Part shown: piece after piece, positions 1 to 8,430 of the stretch
Position numbering within the stretch: the first letter of the stretch is position 1
Layout: each line of letters opens with the position of its first letter
Assembly (NCBI GenBank): GCA_015258715.1
Contig: JABZHR010000013.1
Coordinates: 1 to 25,354 of the forward strand
Origin: Atopobium sp.
GTDB taxonomy: Bacteria; Actinomycetota; Coriobacteriia; Coriobacteriales; Atopobiaceae
DNA: 25,354 nucleotides
Direction: 5' to 3'
Made by a program: the position numbers and the translations under genes
Notes under the pieces: generated by a model
The model's database searches: none
Seen by the model: the letters and a program-made list of their open reading frames with translations, nothing else
What the model was told of the DNA's origin: nothing

Positions 1-181
1 GCTCGGGTGTGACCTTATTTACCGCGGCGTCAGTAGTTTGCGCCGAAAGCATAACGCTGATGAGCAGGGTAAACGCGTCGTGATAATCCAGAGCGCTCTG
101 GACGCTTGGATAGAGCTCGTGCATGCGTCGGCACAGCTCAATGCCGCGTTCTACCTTGACTTTCTTTGATTCTCTGGGCAT
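1..181 (-). CDS. nth: Endonuclease III, N-terminal part (cut by window edge)
   Basis: Only the first 60 residues are in the window; the gene runs off the left end. The reading frame from the ATG at 181 gives a helical start followed by the segment LLISVMLSAQTTDAAVNKVT, which matches the well-known N-terminal block of endonuclease III (LSAQxTDxxVNK), a helix-hairpin-helix base-excision DNA glycosylase/AP lyase that removes oxidised pyrimidines. The catalytic Lys/Asp and the FeS cluster cysteines lie beyond the window. A clear GAGGAG-type ribosome binding site sits about 6 nt upstream of the ATG. The gene is divergent from mfd, another repair gene, with a shared intergenic region of about 227 bp. 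Family assignment is strong despite the short piece. Confidence 0.85.
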   Translation of the reverse strand, partial: MPRESKKVKVERGIELCRRMHELYPSVQSALDYHDAFTLLISVMLSAQTTDAAVNKVTPE

Positions 182-360
182 AACCTCTCCTCAATGTCCC
201 TCTATGTGTACCCAGTATGTAGTTACGTTATCACGTGGGGCGAGAATAGCAAAATAGCTGCATAACGGCTACAATAACAGCCCAATTGAAAAGTTATCAA
301 ACCTGCGTATCGGTTGCGCTCAAGCGCATCAGACGCGCCTCGTCCAGCAAGGTTTGGTGT

Positions 361-386
361 AACCCGCATGCGTTTGCATGTGGGTT
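361..386 (+). other. Hairpin in the mfd leader
   Basis: An 11-bp inverted repeat (361-371 AACCCGCATGC, 376-386 GCATGTGGGTT, one G-U pair) closes a 4-nt GTTT loop. It lies 23 nt before the proposed mfd GTG start and is followed by only three T residues, so it is a poor intrinsic terminator. It argues against translation starting at the upstream TTG at 286, because the stem would then be coding. It could be an attenuator or an mRNA stability element. Confidence 0.45.
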
Positions 387-408
387 TAGCGGCATGGCGG
401 GAGACTGT

Positions 409-3400
409 GTGTTTATCAATAGAGTTGCAGCTCAACTACTGAGCGCGCCCGAGCTAGAGAAGCTGAAACGAGAGCTTTCGCGCGGATCAGACGCCACGCT
501 GTCCCTCTCGCAAAGCGCTCGTCCGCTGATGCTGGCTGCGCTCTGGGCGCAGAATCTTCGCCCGTGCCTGCTGGTCGTTGCGGGAGAGGATGCCGCTGAC
601 CGCACGGCGCGCTCGCTCGCGGCGTGGCTGGGCAACGACGCCGTGCTGCGCTACCCCAACCGCAAGGATCGCCCCTGGTCGGATACCACGTCGGACGACG
701 CCCTCATTGGAGCCAGGTGTCGCGCCATCGCCAAGCTTTCCGCTGGCGAGAAGGTCATTGTAGTTGCAAGCGCCCACGCGCTGATGCGCAGAGTTCCCCC
801 TGTTGGTTCGGGCTATTTTCTTCCTGCAACGTTTACCGTTGGCGACGACGTCCCCTTTGAGGACGTGGCCTCGTTGCTCGTCGGCATGGGATACGCCGAT
901 ACAGGCGAGGTAGACGCACCAGGCACCTTCCACATTCACGGCGATACGGTTGATATCTTCCCAGCTCAAGCTACAAGTCCTGTACGCATTGAGTTCTTCG
1001 GAGACGAGATTGATCGCATCAGGCGCATGGTGGCAGCTACCGGACAGACCATCGGTGCCATCGACGAGGTTACCGTTGCCCCAGCTAGAGAGCTTGCGTT
1101 TACCAAAGAGACCATTCGCCGCGCAGAAGAGGCGCTCTATACGCGAGCGCAAGAAAACTCTGCACTTGCCGCTGACCTGGAGCTTATTCAGCGTGGAGCT
1201 CAAGCTCCTGCTCTTGAGCGCTATCTGCCTGTGTTGTACGGAGGCACTGCCAGCCCGCTTGAGCATATCTCTTCAGAGACGCTGGTAGTTCTTGCGGAGC
1301 CACGCTCGCTATTTGACGACTGTCAGCGTGCCTTTGACGAAATTTCTGCATCTGCAACTGCATCAAAAGTGAAACTAGATGGTCTGTATACAGATCCCAA
1401 GGCCATGGACTTTGGCTCACAGCAGCGCTTGTCCTTCTCGTCACTTCTACGTACGGGAGCTGCGGTAACGTCGGAGCTCTCTGTGGCGCAGCCGTCTATT
1501 GCAGGCTCGGACACAAAGCTTTTGGGTCGCGTGAGGCAGCTGGTGCAAGACCGGGATGCCGTGGTATTTGCAGTTCCAGACCGTGCCGCTCGAGAACACC
1601 TCAAGTTGCTGTTCTCGGATGAGTCCATTCCGTTTGAAGAGTCGCTGGGTACGGCGCTTGAAAACGAGCCTGATCAAAACGGTGCTTGCGCGCCACTCAA
1701 GCGTGGTCGCGTCACGTTTACCGATGCACCTGTTCCCGCCGGAATCATTATCCCTACAGCTAACCTAGCAGTGCTTTCTGTCTCGGACTTGACGGCCAGG
1801 AGCGCGCGCAACAAAAAGCGCTCTAAGCGCATTGACCCTACAACGGTCACGTTCCCGTTTAAGCCGGGCGATTACGTTGTCCACGCAACGCACGGTATTG
1901 CGCACTTTACGGCCATTGTGCGTCAAGAAGTTGCAGGCAGAGAGCGTGATTACTTCCTGCTTGAGTATGCCAATGACGATAAACTCTATGTGCCCCTGGA
2001 GCAGGTTGACCGCATTACGCGCTATGTGGGACCCGACGGCAACAATCCACGTCTGACCAGACTTAACACGGCAGATTGGTCGCGTGCTACTAACAAAGCA
2101 AGAAAGTCCGCCAAGAAACTAGCGTTTGACCTGGTAGACCTCTACACACGCCGCGCTTCGGTGCCGGGTTATGCGTTCTCGCTGGACACTCCTGCACAGG
2201 AGGAGATGGAGTCCAGCTTCCCGTATCAGCTGACGCCGGACCAAGAAAGCGCAGTTGCAGACATTAAGCTGGACATGGAAGCGCGCAAGCCAATGGACCG
2301 CTTGCTTTGTGGTGATGTGGGCTTTGGCAAGACTGAAGTGGCGCTTAGAGCTGCGTTTAAGGCGTGCCAGGACGCCCGCCAGGTCATGATTTTGTGCCCA
2401 ACTACCATCTTGGCTCAGCAGCACTACGAGACGTTTTTCTCGCGATTTGCTCCATTTGATTTGAAGGTAAGCGTGCTTTCGCGTTTTGTCACGCCTGCTC
2501 AGCAGAAAAAAGCGCTTGAGGGATTTGCGGACGGAACCGTAGATGTGCTGGTAGGAACACACAGATTGCTTTCCGCAGACGTGAATCCGCACGATTTGGG
2601 CCTGGTGATTATTGACGAGGAACAGCGCTTTGGCGTGCAGCACAAAGAGCAGCTCAAGAACATGCGCGAGCAGGTAGATGTGCTGACGCTCTCGGCAACA
2701 CCTATTCCGCGCACCATGCAGATGGCCATGAGCGGCGTTCGTGACATGAGCCTGATTCTGACACCGCCACCTGGCAGAAAGCCTGTTCAGGTTATGGTGG
2801 GCGAGTACAACCCGGATCTTGTTTCTGCAGCTATTAGAAGTGAGTTGGAGCGAGAAGGACAGGTGTACTACGTGTCCAATCGCGTGACCACTATTGATGA
2901 AGCGGTGGCTCGCGTGGAGGAAGCTGCGCCGGAGGCTCGTGTGGGTGTGGCTCACGGCCAGATGAGTGCTCGCGAGGTAGAAAACGTCATGCTTGCCTTC
3001 CAGGAGCACGAGATTGACGTGTTGGTGGCCACCACCATCATTGAGTCCGGCATTGATAACTCGCACACTAACACGCTGATTATCGAGGACTCACAGCGCT
3101 TGGGACTGGCTCAGCTGTACCAGCTCAAGGGTCGTGTTGGTCGCGGTAGGCAGCAGGCGTACGCGTACTTTATGTTCCCCGCGGAGCTGCCGCTGACAGA
3201 AGAGGCAACCGAGCGCTTGACGGCGATCAATGAGTTCCAGGATTTGGGCAGCGGCATGCGTATTGCCATGCGTGACCTAGAGATTAGAGGCGCGGGCTCC
3301 CTTATGGGCGCTGAGCAGCACGGAAACCTTTCCAGTGTTGGCTTTGATCTCTTTACGCAGATGCTGGGCGAGGCGGTTGCGGAGGCTCGCGGAGAGTCTG

Positions 3401-3852
3401 CAGAGCTTGAGCAGGCTGAGGTAACCATCAATCTACCAGCAGATTTCTACCTTGATGAGGACTATCTGCCAGAGGTTGACCGACGTGTTTTGGTGTATCG
3501 CCGCCTTGCTGCAGCTACAGAGCTTTCCGATGTTGATGCACTTCAGCAAGATACCGAGAATAGCTTTGGTGCCCTGCCCCTTGCGGGTAAGAACTTGTTT
3601 GATCGCGCTCGCGTACGCATTCGCGCGCAGCGTCTGGGTGCAACGTCAGTAAGCCTGACAAATGGTCGCCTGGTATACCTGGGTGTAGAAATTCCTCGCG
3701 AACAAGCTCTCAAGTTGAAGGGCCGCGGTGCTATTGTGTATCCAAAGACGCATAAACTGGCGTATCCGTTCCACCGAAATGAAGAGCAGCTGATGCCCGC
3801 CGCCCTGGGAGTTCTGGAAGAGCTTGGTGGCGACGACGAGGTTGAGGAGTAA
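409..3852 (+). CDS. mfd: Transcription-repair coupling factor Mfd
   Basis: Superfamily 2 translocase that pushes stalled RNA polymerase off DNA and recruits UvrA. Visible domains (numbering from 409): UvrB-like N-terminal module to about residue 300; CarD-like RNA polymerase interaction domain about 482-545 (FPFKPGDYVVHATHGIAHF); helicase core with Walker A GDVGFGKTE at about 635-643, DEEQRFG at about 736, TLSATPIPRT, and motif VI QLKGRVGRG; then the C-terminal TRCF domain. Start choice: the frame is open back to a TTG at 286, with an ATG at 394 and a GTG at 409. Only 409 has a good Shine-Dalgarno (GGGAG, 5 nt spacer), and it gives 1147 residues, essentially the length of E. coli Mfd. First gene of a co-directional run. 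Confidence 0.95.
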   Translation: MFINRVAAQLLSAPELEKLKRELSRGSDATLSLSQSARPLMLAALWAQNLRPCLLVVAGEDAADRTARSLAAWLGNDAVLRYPNRKDRPWSDTTSDDALIGARCRAIAKLSAGEKVIVVASAHALMRRVPPVGSGYFLPATFTVGDDVPFEDVASLLVGMGYADTGEVDAPGTFHIHGDTVDIFPAQATSPVRIEFFGDEIDRIRRMVAATGQTIGAIDEVTVAPARELAFTKETIRRAEEALYTRAQENSALAADLELIQRGAQAPALERYLPVLYGGTASPLEHISSETLVVLAEPRSLFDDCQRAFDEISASATASKVKLDGLYTDPKAMDFGSQQRLSFSSLLRTGAAVTSELSVAQPSIAGSDTKLLGRVRQLVQDRDAVVFAVPDRAAREHLKLLFSDESIPFEESLGTALENEPDQNGACAPLKRGRVTFTDAPVPAGIIIPTANLAVLSVSDLTARSARNKKRSKRIDPTTVTFPFKPGDYVVHATHGIAHFTAIVRQEVAGRERDYFLLEYANDDKLYVPLEQVDRITRYVGPDGNNPRLTRLNTADWSRATNKARKSAKKLAFDLVDLYTRRASVPGYAFSLDTPAQEEMESSFPYQLTPDQESAVADIKLDMEARKPMDRLLCGDVGFGKTEVALRAAFKACQDARQVMILCPTTILAQQHYETFFSRFAPFDLKVSVLSRFVTPAQQKKALEGFADGTVDVLVGTHRLLSADVNPHDLGLVIIDEEQRFGVQHKEQLKNMREQVDVLTLSATPIPRTMQMAMSGVRDMSLILTPPPGRKPVQVMVGEYNPDLVSAAIRSELEREGQVYYVSNRVTTIDEAVARVEEAAPEARVGVAHGQMSAREVENVMLAFQEHEIDVLVATTIIESGIDNSHTNTLIIEDSQRLGLAQLYQLKGRVGRGRQQAYAYFMFPAELPLTEEATERLTAINEFQDLGSGMRIAMRDLEIRGAGSLMGAEQHGNLSSVGFDLFTQMLGEAVAEARGESAELEQAEVTINLPADFYLDEDYLPEVDRRVLVYRRLAAATELSDVDALQQDTENSFGALPLAGKNLFDRARVRIRAQRLGATSVSLTNGRLVYLGVEIPREQALKLKGRGAIVYPKTHKLAYPFHRNEEQLMPAALGVLEELGGDDEVEE

Positions 3853-3854
3853 AT

Positions 3855-4937
3855 ATGAGCCAAACAGCAGGTCAGACGTCGCAGAACGCCGCGAGCGCTG
3901 CGCAAAACGCCGCGGGCGCCACGCAGGACGTCGCGAACGCCGTTGACACCATCTTTGCCGCGCCACACCTCAGGTGGGGTGTTATTGGCTGCGGAGTTAT
4001 CGCAAACCAGATGGCAGAGGCGCTGGCTTCGGTTGGCAGAACTATCGATGGCGTGGCCAATAGAACGCAGGAGAAGGCCGTCGCGTTTGCACAAAAACAC
4101 CACGTCAAGCGTGTATATGACAGCATCGATGATCTTCTCGCCAGCGATGAGATTGACGCGGTGTATCTGACCACGCCTCACAACACACACATCATCTACC
4201 TGCGCAAAGCGCTTCAGGCGGGCAAGCACGTTCTGTGCGAGAAGTCCATTACGCTCAACTCCGCCGAGCTGCTTGAAGCCGAAGAACTTGCTCGTCAAAA
4301 CGGCGTTCAGCTCATGGACGCCTGCACCATTTTGCACATGCCACTCTACAAAGAGCTGGTTAGCCGCGTGGAGGCGGGCGAGTTTGGTCCAGTCAACCTG
4401 ATTCAGGAGAATTTTGGCAGCTACAAAGAGTTTGACATGGAGAATCGTTTCTTCAATCCCAAACTTGCGGGCGGTGCTCTTCTGGACATTGGCGTGTACT
4501 CACTGACGCTGGCCCGTCTTTTCTTGAAGAGCCAGCCTCATGACGTGCTTTCTATGATGAATCCGGCGCCGACCGGCGTTGATCAGACGGATGGCATTTT
4601 GCTCAGAAACGCCGAGGGCCAGATGGTTGTTCTGGCGCTGACGCTTCATTCCAAGCAGCCAAAACGCGCCATGATTTCCGCTGATAAGGCCTTCATTGAG
4701 ATTATGGAGTACCCACGCGCGGACGTTGCCACAATCACCTGGACTGACGACGGCAAGCAGGAGAAAGTCCAGGTGGGACGCACCGCTGATGCGCTGGCAT
4801 ACGTGCTGGCAGATCTGGAGGCTGCTGTTGCAGGAGACGCTTCTGCTCAGGCGCAGCTTGAGGTCTCAAAGGACGTTATGGAGCTCATGACCGGCCTGCG
4901 TAACGACTGGAATTTCCTGTACCCCGAGGAGCAATAA
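3855..4937 (+). CDS. Gfo/Idh/MocA family NAD(P)-dependent oxidoreductase
   Basis: 360-residue oxidoreductase of the glucose-fructose oxidoreductase/dihydrodiol dehydrogenase-like family. After a low-complexity Gln/Ala-rich N-terminal extension (about residues 3-30) comes the Rossmann nucleotide-binding motif WGVIGCGVIA (41-50). The family EKP motif appears as E129-K130-S131, so the usual proline is a serine. The C-terminal alpha/beta domain contains the typical GGALLDIGVY block near 207-214. The substrate cannot be read from sequence; these enzymes act on sugars, inositols or related polyols. The ATG lies 2 nt after the mfd stop, and the end of mfd supplies GAGGAG as ribosome binding site, so it is likely cotranscribed with mfd. 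Confidence 0.88.
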   Translation: MSQTAGQTSQNAASAAQNAAGATQDVANAVDTIFAAPHLRWGVIGCGVIANQMAEALASVGRTIDGVANRTQEKAVAFAQKHHVKRVYDSIDDLLASDEIDAVYLTTPHNTHIIYLRKALQAGKHVLCEKSITLNSAELLEAEELARQNGVQLMDACTILHMPLYKELVSRVEAGEFGPVNLIQENFGSYKEFDMENRFFNPKLAGGALLDIGVYSLTLARLFLKSQPHDVLSMMNPAPTGVDQTDGILLRNAEGQMVVLALTLHSKQPKRAMISADKAFIEIMEYPRADVATITWTDDGKQEKVQVGRTADALAYVLADLEAAVAGDASAQAQLEVSKDVMELMTGLRNDWNFLYPEEQ

Positions 4938-4942
4938 ACTAC

Positions 4943-5878
4943 ATGACATCTGACGAGAAGATCGCCCAGCTAGCCGCCGTAGTTGATGAAGAAACAAAGG
5001 CTCGTCCCGGAGCACCGCAGACACATCCGGAGTTCGACCGTCTGGTTAGAACCATCTGGCGCCTTCGTCAGGAGGACGGCTGTCCTTGGGATAAGGAACA
5101 GACGCATCAGTCCATCTCAAAGAACATGATTGAGGAGGCCTACGAGGCGGTTGAGGCTATTGCTGAGGACTCTCCCGAACACCTTAAGGAGGAGCTTGGC
5201 GACGTGCTTGAACAGGTAGTTCTTCACTCGCAGATTGAGGCGGACAGCGGTGCCAGTGCGGGCAGTGGCGCACGCGATTGTGCAGCGGGTATGGCTGACG
5301 CGTGCAATCGTGCAGCGGGCTTCGACATCGACGACGTATGTCGAGCGCTCAACCAGAAGCTGGTACGGAGACATCCGCACGTATTTGGTCCAGAAGCGGG
5401 TTCTACGTCGTCGGCCGCGGCCGTCTTGGACGTGTGGGAGAGCGTCAAGGCTGAGGAGCGCGCCAGTGCAGAAGATACCGTGCACACCGAGGGTCTTCTC
5501 GACTCGGTTCCACAGTCTCTACCTGCGCTCATGCAGGCGCAGAAGATCTCAAAGCGCGCAGCAAAGATGGGCTTTGAGTGGGCGTCAGTTAGTGACGTGT
5601 GGGACAAGGTTGCCGAGGAGCGCGCGGAGTTTGACGTTGAAGCTCCAGGTACGCAGCAGAAAACGGACGAGTTTGGTGACATCTTGTTTGCGCTAATAAA
5701 CGTTGCTCGCTGGGAAGGCGTTGATGCGGAAGAGGCACTGATGAGCGCCTGCAGGAAGTTTCGCGCTCGCTGGTCGTACATGGAGAAAGCTGCTGATGAG
5801 AAAGGCTTCTCGCTTGACGAGAAATCCGAGCTTCAAGAAGATTTGTGGCAAGAAGCTAAACGTCATCTTGATGCGTAA
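4943..5878 (+). CDS. mazG: Nucleoside triphosphate pyrophosphohydrolase MazG
   Basis: 311 residues with two MazG-type helical domains. The N-terminal domain has the metal-binding pattern E64-E65-x2-E68 and E84-x2-D87 (KEELGDVLEQ) after the hallmark GCPWDKEQTH at about 46-55. The second domain is marked by EFGDILFALINVARWEG in the C-terminal third. MazG hydrolyses (d)NTPs to NMPs and PPi, cleaning damaged nucleotides and, in some bacteria, lowering ppGpp. Residues about 101-126 are a Ser/Gly/Ala/Cys-rich insert between family blocks, encoded by a near-duplicated DNA segment. GAGGAG at 4926-4931 is 11 nt before the ATG. It follows the oxidoreductase by 5 nt, consistent with one operon. Confidence 0.92.
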   Translation: MTSDEKIAQLAAVVDEETKARPGAPQTHPEFDRLVRTIWRLRQEDGCPWDKEQTHQSISKNMIEEAYEAVEAIAEDSPEHLKEELGDVLEQVVLHSQIEADSGASAGSGARDCAAGMADACNRAAGFDIDDVCRALNQKLVRRHPHVFGPEAGSTSSAAAVLDVWESVKAEERASAEDTVHTEGLLDSVPQSLPALMQAQKISKRAAKMGFEWASVSDVWDKVAEERAEFDVEAPGTQQKTDEFGDILFALINVARWEGVDAEEALMSACRKFRARWSYMEKAADEKGFSLDEKSELQEDLWQEAKRHLDA

Positions 5879-6072
5879 GCAAGCTGCACAGATTGCAGCG
5901 AAGACGTGCGACTTACCGCAAAGCTTACGACTTGCCGTGGAGCGACAACTTCTATTCGGTGAAACGATGAAATTCCAAACTGAGGCAGGGCTATCGGCGC
6001 TGCCTCTGCCATAATAAAGATGTTGCAATTTGTTGCGACGCATCACCAAACAAACCAGAAATGAGATCCGTG

Positions 6073-7041
6073 ATGAGTCAAGACACCACTAAAAAGAGTG
6101 GTACAAAAAGAAAAACAACGCCCACCAAGCGTTCCGTCGAGCCTCTTAAAGAGACTGGCGCGGAGCACGCCTTTGGTGCTCTCAAAATATTTTCATCTAA
6201 AAAGGCCGAGAAACCCCAGGTAGATAAGAAGTCTCAATCTGACACCAAGGTTATTGAGTCTAAAAAGCCCGTGACGGCCCAAAAAGACACCGCGGCTTCA
6301 AAAGACGCTTCTTCCCAGGAGAGTTCTAAGGACATAAAGTCTAAAAGAACCGCTCCTGTTCAGAAGATTGATAGGACACAGAGGTCCGAGAGAGCCCAGA
6401 GGTCCGAGCGCGGACAGAGTTCCGAGCGAGGCCAAAGTTTCGAGCGCGGTCAGAAGTCTGAAAGAACAAATAAACCGCAGTTCAGCGTAGCTTCCTTGGC
6501 AGAGCTTAAGGACAATGCGCTTGATTTTGCACGTAATCACACCAAGCTTGTTGTGTTTCTCGGTGTTGTAATCTTTTTGCTTGTGGGCCTGTATCCACCA
6601 ATTCGCGGCTACTACCACGCTGTTCGCGAGCATGACGAGTTGCTGCTAAATCAGCAGAAGCTTGAGGAAGATCAAAAACGACTTGAGTCCGAGGTTCAGG
6701 GCCTGCAGACAAAAGAGGGCATCATAGATGAGGCCCATAAGCAGGGCTTGGTTTCTGGCGGCGAGGAATCTGCACGTGTAGAGGGTCTTGATAAAAAGAA
6801 GGACGAGAATACCGTTCAGCGCCCTGAGTATCCTTGGTACATCAAGGTGGGAGACTTTGTTTTTGGATTTACGCCAGGTGATTCCGGCAATACTGAGGCT
6901 CCTAAGAGCGCAAACTCTGACGATCCGACGTCTGCACCCGCTCCAGGAGAATCTCATGAGCAGAAAAACTCTGGGGAGGGCGGCTCTTCTGAGGGGTCCG
7001 GCACCGACAATTCAAAGTTTGATAGTGGGAACTCACACTAA
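6073..7041 (+). CDS. DivIC/FtsB-like septum formation initiator family membrane protein
   Basis: Bitopic membrane protein of about 322 residues. The first 155 residues are cytoplasmic, charged and low complexity, with a tandem hexapeptide (RGQSSE-like) at about 103-135. One membrane helix (LVVFLGVVIFLLVGLY) lies at about 160-178. A short extracytoplasmic coiled coil follows (HDELLLNQQKLEEDQKRLES), then a G-rich Ser/Asn tail. This is the FtsB/DivIC layout, in which the coiled coil pairs with FtsL in the divisome; actinobacterial members typically have long N-terminal tails. An alternative start is the ATG at 6061; neither has a strong Shine-Dalgarno. Its stop overlaps the ppx start by 1 nt. 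Confidence 0.8.
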   Translation: MSQDTTKKSGTKRKTTPTKRSVEPLKETGAEHAFGALKIFSSKKAEKPQVDKKSQSDTKVIESKKPVTAQKDTAASKDASSQESSKDIKSKRTAPVQKIDRTQRSERAQRSERGQSSERGQSFERGQKSERTNKPQFSVASLAELKDNALDFARNHTKLVVFLGVVIFLLVGLYPPIRGYYHAVREHDELLLNQQKLEEDQKRLESEVQGLQTKEGIIDEAHKQGLVSGGEESARVEGLDKKKDENTVQRPEYPWYIKVGDFVFGFTPGDSGNTEAPKSANSDDPTSAPAPGESHEQKNSGEGGSSEGSGTDNSKFDSGNSH

Positions 7042-8102
7042 TGCTTCTAGCTGCAATTGATATTGGAACCGTAACTGCTCGACTTGCGCTTGCGCAGGTA
7101 GAGGACGGTCGCGTCATTCGCATGGCCAAATACACCGAGATTGTCAATTTGGGTGAGGGCGTTGATAAGGCAAAGCGCCTGCTACCTGAGGCAATTCATC
7201 GTTGCGTTGGTTGCGTTTCTTCCTATGTTGATCACGCGAGAAAAGAGGGCGCTGAGGCGGTTGTATGCACGCTTACAAGCGCTGCTCGAGATGCAGAAAA
7301 TGCTCCTGACCTGGGAATGGGTCTAGCCTCGCTGGGACTTGAACCCATGATTATTCCAGGTGAGATTGAAGGCGCGCTCACTTTTTTGGGTGTCTCTCAC
7401 GACTTTGAAAATCATCGCATTCTTGTTGCTGACAGCGGCGGCGGCTCAACTGAGCTGGTTGTTGGTACGTTGGTGGGACAAGCCGCAGCTCAGGGCACAG
7501 GCCAGTCTGCGGTCCAAGGCGTAGGTCAGTCTGCCGCCCAAGCCGCAGGTCAGCAGCTTGACATTAACTTTGTCGAGTCCGTTGACCTTGGCTGTAGGCG
7601 CCTAACTGAGCGATTTAACCTGTCGTTAGATCACCCTTCAGCCGAGGATATTGACGGAGCTCATCAAATGGCAGCCCAGATGATGTCTGAGGCTATCGGA
7701 CGAGCTCAGCAGCAGTGTGCAGCACCAGAGCTTCTGGTTGGTGTTGGAGGAACCGCAACCAGCCTCATTGCCATCAGGGACCACCTTGATCCGTACGACC
7801 CGTCAAAGGTGCACCTCAACCACATCTCGCTTGACGAGGTGTTGCAGATAGAGGGGCTTCTCGCCAGCAAAACGCTAAAGGAGCGAGAAGACATAACGGG
7901 ATTGCAGGCAAAGCGCGCACCTGTCATGCTTGCGGGCACTATTTTGCTTGCAGAATTGATGAAGAATTCGGGCTTTAAACACCTGGTTGTAAGTGAGAGC
8001 GACCTGCTTTTTGGCCTGGTGATAACCGCTGCTACCGTTCACCAGGGAAAGCAGTCGCCTGTGATTTGGCAGCCAATTTTGCGCCCGCTGGATAAAAAGT
8101 AG
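7041..8102 (+). CDS. ppx: Exopolyphosphatase / pppGpp phosphohydrolase, Ppx/GppA family
   Basis: 353-residue member of the actin-like ASKHA fold. Seen: AAIDIGTVTARLAL (4-17, phosphate 1), the ADSGGGSTELVVG block at 130-142 (phosphate 2) and GVGGTATSLIAI (adenosine-like motif). It would release phosphate from polyphosphate or pppGpp; the two activities cannot be separated by motif. Residues about 146-172 are a Gln/Ala/Gly-rich insert made of an approximate octapeptide repeat (GQSAVQGV-like) just after the GGGSTE strand. The start ATG overlaps the stop of the DivIC-like gene (TAATG), implying translational coupling; the DivIC-Ppx pairing is common in Actinobacteria. Length is near the short, single-module actinobacterial forms. 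Confidence 0.9.
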   Translation: MLLAAIDIGTVTARLALAQVEDGRVIRMAKYTEIVNLGEGVDKAKRLLPEAIHRCVGCVSSYVDHARKEGAEAVVCTLTSAARDAENAPDLGMGLASLGLEPMIIPGEIEGALTFLGVSHDFENHRILVADSGGGSTELVVGTLVGQAAAQGTGQSAVQGVGQSAAQAAGQQLDINFVESVDLGCRRLTERFNLSLDHPSAEDIDGAHQMAAQMMSEAIGRAQQQCAAPELLVGVGGTATSLIAIRDHLDPYDPSKVHLNHISLDEVLQIEGLLASKTLKEREDITGLQAKRAPVMLAGTILLAELMKNSGFKHLVVSESDLLFGLVITAATVHQGKQSPVIWQPILRPLDKK

Positions 8103-8125
8103 TGGCATAATAGCTAGACATATCC

Positions 8126-8210
8126 GGGGGCGTGGCGGAATTGGCAGACGCAGGGGACTTAAAATCCCTCGACTTCGGTCTTGCGGGTTCGAGTCCCGCC
8201 GCCCCTACCA
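8126..8210 (+). tRNA. tRNA-Leu (anticodon UAA)
   Basis: 85 nt including encoded CCA. The acceptor stem GGGGGCG/CGCCCCT is closed by one G-U pair. The anticodon loop CTTAAAA has anticodon TAA at 8160-8162. There is a long class II variable arm, and the T arm is GCGGG-TTCGAGT-CCCGC. The 3' end faces the accessory region. A CATAAT box at 8106-8111 could serve as its -10 element. Confidence 0.96.
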
Positions 8211-8336
8211 CTTTTGTTGCAGAATAAATATCGTTTTAGCTGTGGTTTTTCAGAAAATATTTAAGTATTAGGTTTTATTGGATGTGAAGAGTGTATAGCT
8301 CTTGACCTGGTAAAACTTAACTCGTCATTCTGCTCA

Positions 8337-8369
8337 TGGGACAAAAATGGGACAACAATAGGACAAAGA
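8337..8369 (+). repeat. Three 11-bp tandem repeats downstream of tRNA-Leu
   Basis: Three head-to-tail 11-mers: TGGGACAAAAA (8337-8347), TGGGACAACAA (8348-8358), TAGGACAAAGA (8359-8369). The period equals one helical turn, which fits protein-binding sites better than coding repeats. They sit 127 bp past the tRNA 3' end in DNA with no convincing gene. By position they could be integrase arm-type sites left by an element that used tRNA-Leu, but no integrase gene is present. Confidence 0.5.
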
Positions 8370-8396
8370 ATGTGTTGTTGAGTTTTGATATTTCGC

Positions 8397-8424
8397 TTTA
8401 CAGAGGTTTGTGCAATGTTAAGAT
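8397..8424 (+). promoter_or_regulatory. Putative promoter of the small RNA upstream of the Abi gene
   Basis: TTTACA (8397-8402, five of six to TTGACA) and TAAGAT (8419-8424, four of six to TATAAT) with a 16-nt spacer. Transcription would begin near 8431 and reach the terminator at 8471-8502. Sequence resemblance only. Confidence 0.4.
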
Positions 8425-8430
8425 TATTGG

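Noticed and set aside
286..408. N-terminal extension of Mfd from the TTG at 286
   Set aside because: No ribosome binding site at 286, the segment contains a strong hairpin, and Mfd length fits the start at 409.
2119..3066. Long minus-strand ORF inside mfd
   Set aside because: Antisense shadow of a well-supported gene; no domain or ribosome binding site.
5982..6006. Inverted repeat GAGGCAG/CTGCCTC as a terminator after mazG
   Set aside because: Only 7 bp with an 11-nt loop and no T run; the downstream genes continue on the same strand.
5871..6014. Possible 47-codon ORF after mazG, starting inside its stop region
   Set aside because: No convincing ribosome binding site, no recognisable family, and its end overlaps an inverted repeat; insufficient support for a gene.
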